64,000 bases of DNA, from NCBI GenBank assembly GCA_947462335.1, contig OX381704.1, positions 23,700,442-23,764,441 on the forward strand, in the 5' to 3' direction. This document shows, in pieces, positions 1 to 11,648 of this stretch. Both the position numbers and the translations under genes were made by a program. A model generated the notes under the pieces. The model did not search any database, was not told where the DNA came from, and worked only from the letters and a program-made list of their open reading frames with translations. Numbering within the stretch: the first letter of the stretch is position 1; every line of letters begins with the position of its first letter. Origin of the DNA: Harmothoe impar. Its lineage: Eukaryota > Annelida > Polychaeta > Phyllodocida > Polynoidae.

Positions 1-767
1 AGTAATGGACAGAGCTAGGCCAATGTTAGTTAGTTAGACATTCACAAACATGTTTCATACGTTACGCTTCTTCTTTTAAACGAAATTTAATTCTGGCATC
101 ACAATGTGTAAGTATTTTAATTTGGGTTCTTTCTTGTAACCCTTTAACAAGGCCATGTAATTGGTGTTGAATTTGGGTGGGACCAGAAAGTCGCTGTTGT
201 GTCGTTTAGCTCCATATTTGTGTATATTTGCAAATACTTCAGGTAGAACGGAGGTGAAACCCCCCTTTTTTTTGTGAAATTAAGGGTGATTATTTTCGTT
301 ATTCATCAAAGAGAATTTTTTTTCATAATTTCAATTTCTAGTCAGAACCTGCACATTTACCCAAAATATAGTACCCGGTAGGTCGGAAGTCAATATTTTA
401 GCTTTTATCTGTGGTGTCATTTTATTCAATCTGCGGAGAACCCTGTACGCTCCTTGTGCATGTGACTAGTATGGTAATTGGTTTATTGTACCAATTGTAC
501 CATCTTTAAGGTCATGAGTAGGGAACTGCTACTATATGTTTCAGGTGAACATCCATTCCTCTCCGCCACACGTCCACCTCTGTGTACCACTGTGACTGGT
601 GCACCATCTACTTAGTGACAAAGAGCCGCCACGTTTATCACTTTCATTTGATGGCAGTATGACAGGAGTGGAGAGCAGAGCTAACAGACCATGGAGCACC
701 AATATGTGTACACCAGCAGCAGCCTCCTGTATGCAGCCTCCTGCACCTGGCACACACCTCCAGCTGC
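1..767. other. Intergenic or intronic DNA, nothing recognised
   Basis: I see no coding exon or repeat structure that I can support here. The short open frames at 541-865 run on into the tandem array that follows and look fortuitous. Confidence 0.5.
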
Positions 768-1395
768 CACACCTGCAACTTAATCATAAACTTGACACTA
801 CTAGCTGCTACACCTGCAACTTAATCATAAACTTGACGCTACTAGCTACCACACCTGCAACTTAATCATAAACTTGACGCTACTAGCTACCACACCTGCA
901 ACTTAATCATGAACTTGACGCTACTATAGCTGCTACACCTGCAACTTAATCATGAACTTGACGCTACTATAGCTGCTACACCTGCAACTTAATCATGAAC
1001 TTGACGCTACTATAGCTGCTACACCTGCAACTTAATAATAAACTTGACGCTACTATAGCTGCTACACCTGCAACTTAACCCTTTAGGGCCGACCAAATAA
1101 AGAATTTTCTGCTGATGGGGCCGGGACTTTTTTACAGAAACTTTCCCAGGGCCGAGCCTTTGCTAAATCCCATAGAGTTAAGATGACTATAGTCGATGCT
1201 CGGCCTCCCATGGCATTGACTATAGTCGATGCTCGGCCCCCCATGGCATCAACTATAGTTGATGCGCGGCCCTAAAGGGTTAATCATGAACTTGACGCTA
1301 CTATAGCTGCTACACCTGCAACTTAATCGTGAACTTGACGCTACTAGCTGCTACACCTGCAACTTAATCATTAACGTGAGGCTACTATAGCTGCA
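768..1395. repeat. Tandem repeat, about 39-43 bp unit
   Basis: About nine copies of a unit containing CACCTGCAACTTAATCATGA followed by ACTTGACGCTACTA, with period 39 to 43 bp because some copies lack a short TATAG segment. The array is interrupted at 1079-1279 by a TTAA-flanked element. At about 1400 a second element interrupts it, and a decayed fragment of the repeat resumes at about 1631. Confidence 0.85.
1079..1279. mobile_element. TTAA-flanked MITE (piggyBac-like), 201 bp
   Basis: The element begins CCCTTTAGGGCCG and ends with its inverted copy CGGCCCTAAAGGG. It has TTAA on both sides (1075-1078 and 1280-1283). The interrupted tandem repeat shows the empty site, because each unit carries a single TTAA at this point, so the duplication is certain. 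A TTAA target and termini starting CCC are typical of piggyBac-type elements. Inside are repeated ACTATAGTCGATGC motifs. It has no coding capacity. Related copies are at 4945-5159, 7317-7531 (decayed) and 59356-59591. Confidence 0.8.
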
Positions 1396-1399
1396 ACTT

Positions 1400-1630
1400 A
1401 GGGAATGGTAATTTTTTAACAACAGGGGGGGGGGGGGGTTGGTGGATTTGGAGGGGGGGACCAAAAAAATTTGGACCCCTTGAAGGGGGGGGGGGGACCA
1501 AAAAAATTACACCCCTTTTTTGCGGAAACGCCCGCACGTTACGGGACCAAAAAAATTCTGACCCGCTCGCGCTAAAAATTAAAAATGCACTGACCCCCCC
1601 CCCCCTTGTTAAAAAATTACTTCACTCCCT
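1400..1630. mobile_element. G/C-tract inverted-repeat element, copy 1
   Basis: The left end reads GGGAATGGTAATTTTTTAAC and the right end is an inverted match ending ATTACTTCACTCCCT. Inside are a G-run, a C-run and repeats of ACCAAAAAAATT. It sits between two parts of the tandem array, which shows it is an insertion. The same terminal pattern (AGGGAGTGATCATTTTTTAA) recurs at 20165-20437, 20470-20719, 56546-57518, 58216-58567 and 58853-59092. Confidence 0.7.
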
Positions 1631-2787
1631 CAATCGTGAACTCGACGTTCCTTTCCTTAACAGTTACTTGCTAGTGCAGTATTGGTGCCTTGCCTTTAAT
1701 ACGCCCATACTTTAATGCACTGGGGGTATGCCTTTTGGTCATTTAATTCCACGATTTACATAACAGCTCTAACGGTGGATGTAGTATAGATAACTGACTG
1801 TGACATGGAGTGGGCGTGCCCGCAGGGTCTTGATCTATACGACCTCCAACTGAGACCAAAATACGTTAACGATACATCTCGTCCTTGGTCACAAACGTCA
1901 ATATTGTCCCTACGTATTGATAACAGACAATAAAGAGGGTAGGGTGCCAGGCTGCCAGCACAATGATAACTACGGCTAATAAATAATGTTGTTTCAGTAT
2001 GAACTAGCGCAAACAGCATAACACAATGTTAGTATTAGTGCTGCATTGTTGAACTTTGTATCCAGTTATATATACAGAACTATTGGTACTGCGTGCTTTA
2101 CACCAGAGGTATAAAAATACCTGCTCAGCTAAGTGCAGTAGTGAAGCCCTGTGTCAGCACAGACACTCATCCTGAGGGGCCATTTCAGGGTGGTGGGAGA
2201 GGCATCTCCCAGACTACTGCCAGTCTTAGACTCAATATATCGCCCAATACAAAGCTACCATCTACATAGTTGAGCAGTGAGCCTGGTGTGTGGGTTGGTC
2301 GGCATTGACCTTTACTTCAGGGAGGGAACATTCTGCTGTAAGCCTCCCCATAACTCGTCTTGCAGCACCACAGACATGAGCTGTCTATTTACAATAGCTG
2401 AACTATGTTTCCTCTTCTCATTAGCATTAGTCACAGATAAAACACACACACTAAACATTCATGGACAACCAGTGGTACTGGTTTTCACCGCCCCCCTTTT
2501 TTTTCATGAGCATCGATATAGATATACTCTTATCATATACCTTCTACCCCTGCACACAACCCTTTCTGTCCATGTACGTATATAGTCTACTCCTGTAGGC
2601 TGTACACAGCCCCACCGAACACATTCTATATTAATTATGTGCCCCCCGCTATCAATATATCAATTATAACAGATACTACCGTATTCCCATTGTACACATT
2701 AAAGAAAATTAAAAATTAAAAAGACATCAGATATTCATCAATTAGAATAGCAGCTATCCCATCTTAGCATTTTTTAAAGTGAGCCCA
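1631..2787. other. No gene recognised
   Basis: AT-balanced DNA with a short decayed remnant of the tandem array at its left edge. The ORFs at 1756-2019 and 2277-2585 have no splice context or family resemblance that I can see. Confidence 0.45.
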
Positions 2788-2836
2788 GGCTCGCCTAGCA
2801 TGTTGGCCACGAAGTGGCCTACATGCTAGGCGAGCC
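2788..2836. repeat. Short near-perfect hairpin
   Basis: GGCTCGCCTAGCATGT is followed, after a loop that is itself palindromic (GGCCACGAAGTGGCC), by the inverted copy ACATGCTAGGCGAGCC. It could be a small MITE core or a cruciform-forming sequence. Confidence 0.7.
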
Positions 2837-3625
2837 AAGCACTTCATGCAGTTGTCGAAATTTATGGGCGCACCAGAATTTACGGTGTGATTTTTGATTC
2901 TGTGGAGAACCCTGTACGCTTGTATCTGTCTCCCTTTCTGGCTATGAACTTGTATAGTCTACCCCTGCACACAGCCTCCTACTCCGGTATATTATAAAGC
3001 CTCTAGTGGCATCTATCTGTGCCTCTCTCTGTTCATGTACTTGGCACGAAGGAGACCAGAGGGAGTGCTCCGGTGGTTGTGGTGAGAAGATGGGTGGGGT
3101 GGAGGATGGGAGGTCGGGGTGGAGGTGGGGAGGGGCCTTGGGGCCTGAGGACCTGGGCTGGCTGCTGAAAGCCCTGTGCTTCCTGGGGGCAGGCCCTCCC
3201 GGTGACTGATGATCGGATTCAGCCCCTCCCTACCCCCTCCCACCCACCTGGGCGCCCTGGGGTACATCATTGACCCTAAAGGCACCCCCTCCCCCCTACA
3301 CACACCGCCTCCAGGGTGGACACGAGTAATTTAATGATCCCCGGTAATCACCCTAACGGCCGCAGTCGGCAGGAGAAAGGATCTGAAAGGGCGGAGCTGC
3401 AGTGCCTATCCCCCCCCCCCCCCCCCACCTTCCTGTTAGCCCCCCCCCCCCCCTGCCCCTGGCCCAATCCGCAGGCTGCAGGTTGAATGGCGGTAAACAA
3501 CACGACCAATGCTGGCACAAACAACATGTAGCATGGCCTTCACCACCTGTGTAGCGCCTCCCCCGGTTCTCAATGATCCGAGTTGAGTTTAGATTTGTAT
3601 TTGGCCATTTAGATCACATACATAG
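2837..3625. other. G/C-rich stretch with C-runs, no gene recognised
   Basis: Purine-biased DNA at 3060-3210 is followed by pyrimidine runs and long C-tracts at about 3410-3460. The overlapping ORFs on both strands at 3006-3303 are what such composition gives by chance. Confidence 0.4.
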
Positions 3626-3775
3626 ACAAATGCCAACGCCCATTGATACCGTCTCTGTTGTATTTCACGAGTGGGGGCTGGGGCAGTATCCCACGAAGCT
3701 GCAGGCTGAGTGGGATGCACCCCAGCCCCCACGAGTGAAATACATCAGAGCGGTATCAATGTAGTTGGCATTTGT
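3626..3775. mobile_element. Long-stem hairpin MITE, copy 1
   Basis: An inverted repeat of about 57 bp per arm: the left arm starts ACAAATGCCAACG and contains GTATTTCACGAGTGGGGGCT, and the right arm is its inverted match ending GTTGGCATTTGT. The following 100 bp also match the region after a shortened copy at 55,830-55,925, so the dispersed repeat is longer than the hairpin. Confidence 0.75.
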
Positions 3776-4489
3776 GTTTATTTTTTTATTTGAAGCTATT
3801 TAATTAAGGGAAAACTATGTTTTGATAGCCCATTGAATATGGCTACATTGTATTCAATGGTGCCATTGGATATGGCCATCCAGTGCTTAAGCATAGGAGA
3901 TCTTGTATTTCCAAAAAATAAAATAGGGAGTTTTTCAATAAATGCCAAACTTAAGGTGTTACCAATCTAGAGTCACAAACTGCACAACTCACCTGATTTT
4001 CTTCTTTGGAAACGATTCTTTGGTGGCTCTAGAAAAGACAAAATTGAAAACAAATGGTTATTAAATAGTGACATTGGGGAGCAATAGGGTAAATATGTAG
4101 TATTATCAGTAGTAAAGTAAAACTATTGTCAACAGAAATGACACCACAAAAAAATGGCATCTTTACCAATTGTAACAACCAATATTTACTTATAAATTGG
4201 CACACTTTTAAAAATATTTTTTGGTACCGGGTAGTGGTGTTTTAGACGATAAAAATCGAGGACGTGCTTCAATACAGCGTTACTAAAGTTCAATATTTAT
4301 GTACATACACAATGTATATTGCCCTGCTTACTCACTAGATACGTACATTTTATCTGCCTTTATCATAGGTCACCCTTAGAAACACTGATACAATATGATA
4401 AAGTTCAACACCGGTATCTAACACTCTGAGGTAGGAGGCATATTAATGGCAGTTACTGGAGCCGAACTATGGCTTAGGCCACCTTTTTT
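3776..4489. other. No gene recognised
   Basis: AT-rich DNA. The first 100 bp belong to the dispersed repeat shared with 55,925-56,010. Nothing else stands out. Confidence 0.4.
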
Positions 4490-4857
4490 TGATAACTTGG
4501 ATTACGGGCACTCAGAGCAAATATTTTGGGGGGCGGGAGGAAAAAAAAAAAAAAAAAAAGCTGCTCTTCTGTACTGAAAATTCCGGGGGGCGGGAGGGAA
4601 AAAAAAAAAAAAAAAAAAAGCATGCAAAAGTGTTCTTTCGGCTATCAAATCAAGGTATATTGAGAAATATTCCCAAATATTCCAAATTTTGAAGGCCTAA
4701 TTTTGGGTGTTTGCTAGTCAGCATGTACTTTTTTTTTTTTTTTTGCAAAAATTCTCAAAAAATCCCAGCGGAGGGGGGTAAAAAAATAAAAAAAAACTTT
4801 TTTTTTTTTTGCAAAATGCCAAAATTCCCATCGGCGGATCCGTAATCCAAGTTATCA
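4490..4857. mobile_element. Inverted-repeat element with poly(A)/poly(T) arms
   Basis: It starts GATAACTTGGATTACGGG and ends with the near-perfect inverted copy CCGTAATCCAAGTTATC. The left half has two purine blocks with runs of about 18 A, and the right half has matching T-runs, so the whole element could fold back. It has no coding capacity. Confidence 0.7.
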
Positions 4858-4944
4858 GAATAAAACGGCCTTAATGATCTCAATACATCATTGTTGTTCC
4901 ACGAAAGCTATCATGCCCATATCAATATGTTGGGGCAGTATTAA

Positions 4945-5159
4945 CCCTTTGAGGACCACATGATGCCGCAAGCCTCCATGTTTATGTGTTGTCATGATGC
5001 ACCAATGCAGTAGTGGGGAATAACTCATCAGCACTGCGTTGGTGCATCATTACGACCCATAGTGTCGGCATGATGCATTTAAACAGCACTGGCGAGGTAC
5101 TGTATTCATGCATCAGGTCAACAAAGTCAACATTCAAGTACTATTCTGCCTTTAAGTGG
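4945..5159. mobile_element. TTAA-flanked MITE, copy 2
   Basis: Flanked by TTAA at 4941-4944 and 5160-5163. It begins CCCTTTGAGGACC and ends with the imperfect inverted CTTTAAGTGG. The interior contains several GATGCA/TGCATC motifs (for example TCATGATGCACCAATGCAG). Same class as 1079-1279, with a different interior. Confidence 0.65.
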
Positions 5160-5163
5160 TTAA

Positions 5164-7147
5164 CCATGGACCACTGATCAGGTGGGCCTCTAGTATGTAA
5201 TCAATCTCCTTTAATGAACATTCTGTGAGCTCGTAGGTAAATATTTTGGATAAGGAGATGGAAACTGCAGCTGGCAATGAACTTGATTATACAGTTATGT
5301 GTCTGAACACCCACACGTACAGCAGGTTCCTCGGTCGCAATATACACGTTATAAGAGGCGAAACATGCTGAAAGTTCACACATACAACCTGCGGGTTATA
5401 TATGCTTTCACAGAAAATCTGACACAGATTGAATTCTATCAAGCTTTATTGACGTCTATTATATGCCCCAAGTTTTGTAAAAAAACAACAACAAAAAACA
5501 CAAAAAAACAACTGAATATTAGCAAAATGTTCACGATTACGGTATTCATATATTGAATTACTGTTTATTATTATATCTCAAGTTTTACTTCTTTCCAAGC
5601 ACAACGCGATTGAGATAGTACAAGCACATATGCAACCTAACCAGGGTAGGACATATTTATGGGGGACTGGGTTAAAGCAGGCAGAATATGGCTTGTACGC
5701 CAGTGTTACTTTGAGGTGGATTGCTACGATGTAGTAGATTTTGTATTGATTTGTCCGAAGGTCTGTAGACGTTGTGAAGATTCAACACACGCTGGGATGA
5801 CGTACACCAGTCTGTTTACACCGTGTATACAAGTTTAACATGACTAGTGGGAACCGTTCTACCAGCGTGTTGTAGCTGGATGTATAAACATGCACTCTAT
5901 ATGTGAGGCACACTCTGCCCTGCCAACAGCTTATAACTGTACCTATATATTATGTACCGTAAATTCTTGCATATAAGACCCAAAAAAAAAGTTTTTTTTC
6001 AGGTCACCCAACGGACCCTATGTAATTAGACCCAACCCATGTTCTTTTATGCAATTTTGAAGACATTTCTGTATTTTCAACCTTTTTCAAAATCAATTTT
6101 AGGGTTTGCAGAGAGGCTAGTTAGTACATTCATGTTAAAAACAAAGAAAAGAAAATTAAAAATAAAAAACACAAAAACTACCGACCCTTCATTTTCCTCC
6201 CATGTTACCCGAAACAAACATCTTTTTTTTTTTGGCTCAAGTCTATAGCTCGCGTATTAACCGTACTCCCAACTTTGACAAATCATATTAGCTGCAGAGG
6301 GTTTGATTTTGTCGACTTTAGTACTATAGCATACATCTAAAAACTCACGTATAAGCATCACCCTGACTCTGTCCTGATCCTTTATTTAGCCGCAATGGCG
6401 ATATGACTTGCATACTAGCCATGACTTCTTCTTTGAGTGAATTTACGGTAGTCTATGTACCCGTCTAACACCAGCTGCTCTGCCATGTGGTGTTACATGG
6501 GCACAGACAAGTACTATTTGAGTGGTTTGTAGGTCCGTTTTACTACTGAGCATATATTGAACTAAATACTGAAAGCCATTCACATAGAAACTGCCATACA
6601 TGCTATCTAAATCAATATACAGAGTATCCAAGTGTACCTGTGATTGCGTTTCAATAATATAGCCCGTGCAATAATGGCTATTGTGCTGTGTTGTCTGTAT
6701 TTGTTTAATACTTGTACTATATTTTCCTTTCACAAATATGTATACCATTTAATCAGGCTAATAGCTACCGGGTATTGACAGTAATAAGTCTACAGTAGTC
6801 AACGAGAGACGGCTGCTGAAGTAGAGCAGGCTGCTGTATGCTCCCATCCTCCTCTCTCCCTCCACAATCCATACACGACATACTCTGACTGACGCTAGTA
6901 GTAGCAGTATGTCTATTTACCCCTATTTATCATGTATTCTAATCTAAACACTCCACCCCTGTTGTGTACAGCCAGTGCTAGCGGCGTCCTTGGGGCTGAT
7001 TAAACCCCCTAGAGGTGGAGGTGTGTGCACGTGGGCGGGGACCACACAACGTGCACACCCCGTGTAGGATCAATAGCAGCACGGCCGCCTCCTTACAGGG
7101 GCTCCGGGTATACCATTCCACCCTCTCTGAGATATAAACATATCTGA
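5164..7147. other. No gene recognised
   Basis: AT-rich intergenic or intronic DNA with A/T runs. A motif near 5958 (CCGTAAATTCTTGCATATAAG) is echoed near 16,900, so parts are probably dispersed repeats. No coding exon can be supported. Confidence 0.4.
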
Positions 7148-7312
7148 CACAGCCAAAAATAATTTTCTCATTTCAAGAAAATAAGATAAATAAAACTCAC
7201 CTGGCGAACAAATGACTAGATTTAAGAAATCACTTTTTACTGTAGTCATTTGTCCGCCATGCGAGTTTATTTATCTTAGTTTCTTGAAATAAGAAAATTA
7301 TTTTTGGCTGTG
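7148..7312. mobile_element. 165-bp foldback element
   Basis: A nearly complete hairpin. The left arm begins CACAGCCAAAAATAATTTTC, continues through a segment containing GATAAATAAAACTC, and is matched by an inverted right arm ending in GGCTGTG. The arms are about 70 bp with a small loop. No clear target duplication was found. Confidence 0.75.
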
Positions 7313-7316
7313 ATAT

Positions 7317-7531
7317 TAAAGGGCCGCATCCTACTTTAATGCGTTCTGCTCTTTGTTTTCATCATGCATTAATGCAGCCCTGGTGAGTACTCACTAGGGC
7401 TGCATTCATGCCGGCCATATGGGGTTGATACAATCCAGAATGGTCTGCATAACGCATGAATGCAGCCTGGCAAGTACTCACCAGGGCATAATGCCATAGC
7501 AGTATAGCACTATGCGGCCCCTAAAGGGTTC
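7317..7531. mobile_element. Decayed TTAA-type MITE, copy 3
   Basis: The left end (AAAGGGCCGCAT) and right end (ATGCGGCCCCTAAAGGG) form an imperfect inverted repeat. The interior contains ATTAATGCAGCCCTGGTGAG and its inverted copy. The left terminus has lost the first bases of the family, so the boundary is approximate. Similar interior sequence is seen at about 14,380-14,545 and 61,010-61,095. Confidence 0.5.
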
Positions 7532-7967
7532 TACACCACTACAGCATATCACACAACACTTCTGCTGGCTACTTACCAAGTACATAAGTTACTACTGTTT
7601 GATATGCCACATACTTCGGCCGTCTTTAATAGGACATAGTGATTTGCACTTGGGCTTTACATAAATGAACAGAAAGAATATCCCCCTTTGATACGTACAA
7701 AGCACTGTGTTGGATACACTGGCATGTTTTGTCTGGCAGGTACTTCAAGCAGGGAGAGAATTATGTACTTTGATATCAATATCTTACTTAGTAAACACAT
7801 GGTAATCGATACACGTCAATAATGGGATTCACATAATATGTACTGACAAGAACTACTACCCCAGTGGCACGATATCAGATCTCCAGTTGCCACACTCATT
7901 AAACCACAGTACGTAAAACTATTCCCCTTCATGATGTACACAATTTCCCCATATGATAGTGGCTGGC

Positions 7968-8285
7968 CAATGTTGCCGAAAACCTTTCATTGACATCTTA
8001 CGCAGGCCATTTCGCTCTCACGCAGGCCATGTGAATATTGATATTCAAGGTGCCCATATAAACTTCATCATAACTGCGAAGAATTTGGAAAATAATTGAA
8101 TATCAAACAACTTCACTAAAATTACTCTATCTTCGCTTCTAATTGGCCGATTTGAAAAATTCTTTCAGCATTATAAAGCTGAGATCATGGCAGGCCATCC
8201 TGGCCTGTGTCTTAAGGCCCTACGACGGCCATTAGGATTCTACGCCGGCAAAGGCCGGCGTGCCGGTGTCATCTCGGCAACACTG
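7968..8285 (-). mobile_element. hAT-like MITE, 318 bp, copy 1
   Basis: It starts CAATGTTGCCGAAA and ends CTCGGCAACACTG, with 6-bp direct repeats GCTGGC at 7962-7967 and 8286-8291. It is the inverted-orientation relative of copies at 9375-9712 and 16498-16827. These share internal text on mirror-like phrases such as ATGGCCTGC and AAAGAATTTTTCA. The CAGTGTTGCC terminus is typical of hAT elements, though hAT duplications are usually 8 bp. Confidence 0.75.
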
Positions 8286-8335
8286 GCTGGCATGTGACCA
8301 ATCTGAATTAGTAAGTTCGACAGTAACGGTGTTGA

Positions 8336-8605
8336 CAGAGTTCCCACAGAAATTTCAGCTTGAAATTCCATGACATTCCATGATGTAATCTCAAATTTCC
8401 ATGACATTCAAAATATTCTTGGTGATGTCAGGCGGCTTGGCACTTGAGAAAATTGCTAAAACCTAAAAGGGAAATGGTGCATTCTAGGAGATTTTGTAAT
8501 ATTAACCCCATTATTTTCACTTTCCATGACATTCCATGACACACGACAAATCTTCAGAGAATTCCATGTCAACTTTCAAATTCCATGACACGTGGGACAC
8601 CCTTT
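8336..8605. mobile_element. Dispersed repeat with CCATGACATTCCATGA motifs
   Basis: It starts CAGAGTTCCCAC and ends GTGGGACACCCTT, an imperfect inverted pair. The interior repeats the phrase TTCCATGACATTCCATGA. The inverted form (TGTCATGGAATGTCATGG, AATATTACAAAATCT) occurs at 28,200-28,345 and 29,150-29,185, so this is a dispersed nonautonomous element, possibly hAT-like. Confidence 0.55.
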
Positions 8606-9374
8606 AGTATCATATATAGCAGATGTGTCAATCATTATTCATAAACATTTTCAAAACCCCTGAACTTTTGTCTTTTGCCAATATACACACGTAGTTGTAG
8701 TTCTAATCTGCCCGTGTAATCTAGAAATCCGACAAAAGTGGGGGGGTTGGCACATTCTGACATGGTTTATGGTTTGTTCACATTTTTAGTGACCACTAGC
8801 AGTGACATGCGTGTTGATAGATACGTTGAAATTGCCCATAGAAACACGTGCCTTCCAAATTACCTTCTTTTCTATTTGCATGAGCCAAAAAAACCTTTGA
8901 AATGGTATAACTTGGCAATGCACAGGGCTTGAAACAAATGATATAGAAGCGCATTATTAGAAACTATCAGAGTAATGGCCATGGGAGTAGCTGGCAGCAT
9001 GGAGCGGTTAACACCAGCATACCTCATTGTGATTCACACCACTGAGGGGGGCTGAGCTGCTCATCTGCCAACTCAACCAATGAGCTGTTTTTAAGCTCTA
9101 TTAGTCTGAGTCTGTGAGCTGCTCCTGTTGGTGGAATCCTGCCAGGCTTATGAACCATGCCTCATCCACACGGCAAGCTGCAGAACAATACAGTGTTAAC
9201 CCATAGTGTGGTATGCCCTTTGTGTTCATCATTCATGGATTCAGCCCTGGGGAGTAGTCCAGAGATATAAGTTATTGGCGGAATCCCCCGAAAATCCTTG
9301 AAATCTAAAGAGGGCAGGACTACTTATACCAGTATGTTTACACCGTGGGTACACATTTAACACGACTAAAGTAT
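8606..9374. other. No gene recognised
   Basis: The segment around 9190-9330 resembles the interior of the TTAA-type MITEs (CATTCATGGATTCAGCCCTG). Nothing coding is supported. Confidence 0.4.
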
Positions 9375-9712
9375 CAGTGTTGCCGGCGTAGAATCTTAAT
9401 GGCCGGCGTAGGGCCTTGGGACGCAGGCCAGAATGGCCTGCCATAATCTCAGCTTTCTAATAGTGAAAGAATTTTTCAAATCGGCCAACTAGAAGCGAAG
9501 AGAGGGCCATGTTTGTAAAATTGTTTTATATCAATCATTTTTTCAATTTCTTTAAAGAGTTTGCATACAGTATAAATCAATTCATAATGAAGTTTATTAA
9601 GGTTTGAAATATGAAAATTCATATGGCCTGCATGAGAATGAAATGGCCTGCGTAAGATGCCAAGACGCAGGCCACATTGGCCTGCGTTGAGAAAAAGTTT
9701 TTGACAACACTG
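9375..9712 (+). mobile_element. hAT-like MITE, 338 bp, copy 2
   Basis: It starts CAGTGTTGCCGGCG and ends TTTGACAACACTG, with exact 6-bp direct repeats AAGTAT at 9369-9374 and 9713-9718. Same family as 7968-8285 and 16498-16827. No coding capacity. Confidence 0.8.
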
Positions 9713-9718
9713 AAGTAT

Positions 9719-11396
9719 TCATCCCCAAAAAACATACTGGTTTTATTTCACGCTGTACATATTTTCGTGGAATTTGCGGAAATTAAAAATCTGTGAAATA
9801 TTTGTATGCAATAAATACCCGCGAAATTGCCGATTTTTTTCACCTTTTCACGAAAATGTATATCTCCCATGAATATAAATACTCTCACAGCATGTGTAAC
9901 CTAAATGCTAGACACACCGTTTTCTGTCAGCGTCTTAGCATGTGACAGCTAGAAGGCGCAGTATTACCAGTTACCAGTTGCCAACTCCGTAACCTGAGCT
10001 AACTCAGTAATGAATAACCAATACAGCGGCTAGGTAGATGTCAGCCACGTAACGACTACCGCATTAGCCCGTAAATACATACAATTATAAACGCCTGGGT
10101 GCTTACTAAGTTCAGCTCCTCTATGACCCTGCCCTTATATAGAACCAGCGCTTATTTAATACCAGAATGTATTACATAATTTGTTTCAAGACCTCTGTCC
10201 CCCTAGGGCTATATTTGAGGCCTGCTCTTATTTAAGACCCTGAAGCTAATATACGGGTCAATACGGTAAACAGGTAGCCGATAATGGTAGAGGTGCTGGG
10301 AGTACTCGTAGCTGATTCACATCTTGCCTATTAACCGGCATGCAGACTTTGGCCACATCCTATGAACCCGCTAACCAGTGGTATTAATTCATGGCACTCG
10401 GTATTGTATATTCATATAATATCTGTCCTCTAACCACTAAAGGTTTTTCACAATTCAAATTTTCTCTCTTGCCTTGTTCAGGGATGAGTGACAAATTGAG
10501 AAAACCTTGAAATTTTAAAATGAATGCCGGTGAATAGTGGTCCCCTGTCGGTACTGGTAATTAGATACCTTTCCCATGACTTAATACAAAACCTTTAAAA
10601 CTTGAAAGTTGAACTTGAGATGTCTTAGAAACTTGAAACCCCTTGAAATCAATGGAAAGCTTGAAGAATTGCATTCCTGATTATATAAAAGTCACTTTAA
10701 TGTGGTGAATCAGGGGCTAGAAGGAACATCCCTGGGTGAATGCATGCTGAGAGAATCGTCTTTAAAGAGCCGGTAATTAGCCTGCACTAGAGTAGAGTTG
10801 AATAAGTTGCCACCATCTGTTGGGTTTCGTTGAATGACAGCACATCATACCACTGATTCGTCTAATCCCGGGTTCCTCGGCATAAATCCTCTCTTGAACA
10901 TAAACTAATCTGATTAAGTGTCCTATAGATGATACAGGATAAAGTGGATCGACCCTCTTCGTGAAAAACCAATGCTAGCAGTGATAAGTGCCTGCAAGTG
11001 TAAGATCAATAACAACCCTAGTATAGCAGTCTACAGTGTAAAAACACACCAAACTAGGCCTGACACGGGTTAAAAACATACGGAAATACTCTCTGTATGC
11101 TAAAGGTTTGGTTAGATGATGTGTTATAGTTCAGGGCCTTGTGACTAAAAGACACCCCCTCTTTTCTTCTTCGTGATGGCAGTCGATAATACAAGCGTGA
11201 TTACCCCACAGGGGGCATGTAATTAAAGGCTAGCTATTTAAAGACTGAAAGAAAAGGGCTAAGACGAGTGAGTATAGTGCTGGTGTAAAGCAGTAGTTTA
11301 AGTGTGTCGCGTGGAGTGACTTAAGACAGCTGAGTATTGAAGACAGGACTCCCCTCACCATCATCATCACTATCTTCATCATCATCGCCAGCATAC
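9719..11396. other. No gene recognised
   Basis: AT-rich DNA with several old-looking repeat fragments (for example around 9740-9890 and 10,440-10,680, with repeated ACTTGAAA phrases). The last 100 bp may be the 5' part of the candidate gene that follows. Confidence 0.4.
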
Positions 11397-11515
11397 ATGG
11401 CATCTACAGCTCCTCTTCTACACCTGAAGGAGGAAGACCGTCCACAGCCCATCTCCCATGTGTCTTCCATCGTCCGCCTGGAGGGGTCAGAAGCCGGGGA
11501 GCAGCAGGAAGAGGG
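11397..11515 (+). CDS. Candidate first coding exon, unrecognised gene
   Basis: An ATG in good context (ACATGG) opens a 39-codon frame starting MASTAPLLHLKEEDRP, ending in an acidic Q/E-rich stretch and a clean donor (GGG|GTGAGC). Upstream in frame is a serine-rich run from ATC/TCA codons. The exon ends in phase 2, which does not match the phase-0 exons at 11,649 and beyond. Either an exon is missing between them, or this is not part of that gene. I do not recognise the protein. Confidence 0.35.
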
Positions 11516-11648
11516 GTGAGCAGGGAGGAGACAGTGGGCAGCAGGAGGGCAGGAGAGGGGGAGGGGAAAGTGTCAACATGTGGAAGCAGAGCATCACCAC
11601 TAAGTCCCCAGTAGGCTGGCAGCAGCCTGGAGCTGGAGTGTCCTTCAG

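Noticed and set aside
768..1395. Regularly spaced repeats that could suggest a CRISPR array
   Set aside because: The units are contiguous with no unique spacers, and the genome is animal. It is a minisatellite.
3006..3303. Overlapping ORFs on both strands in a G-rich segment
   Set aside because: Purine-strand bias explains the lack of stops; there are no splice sites or recognisable residues.
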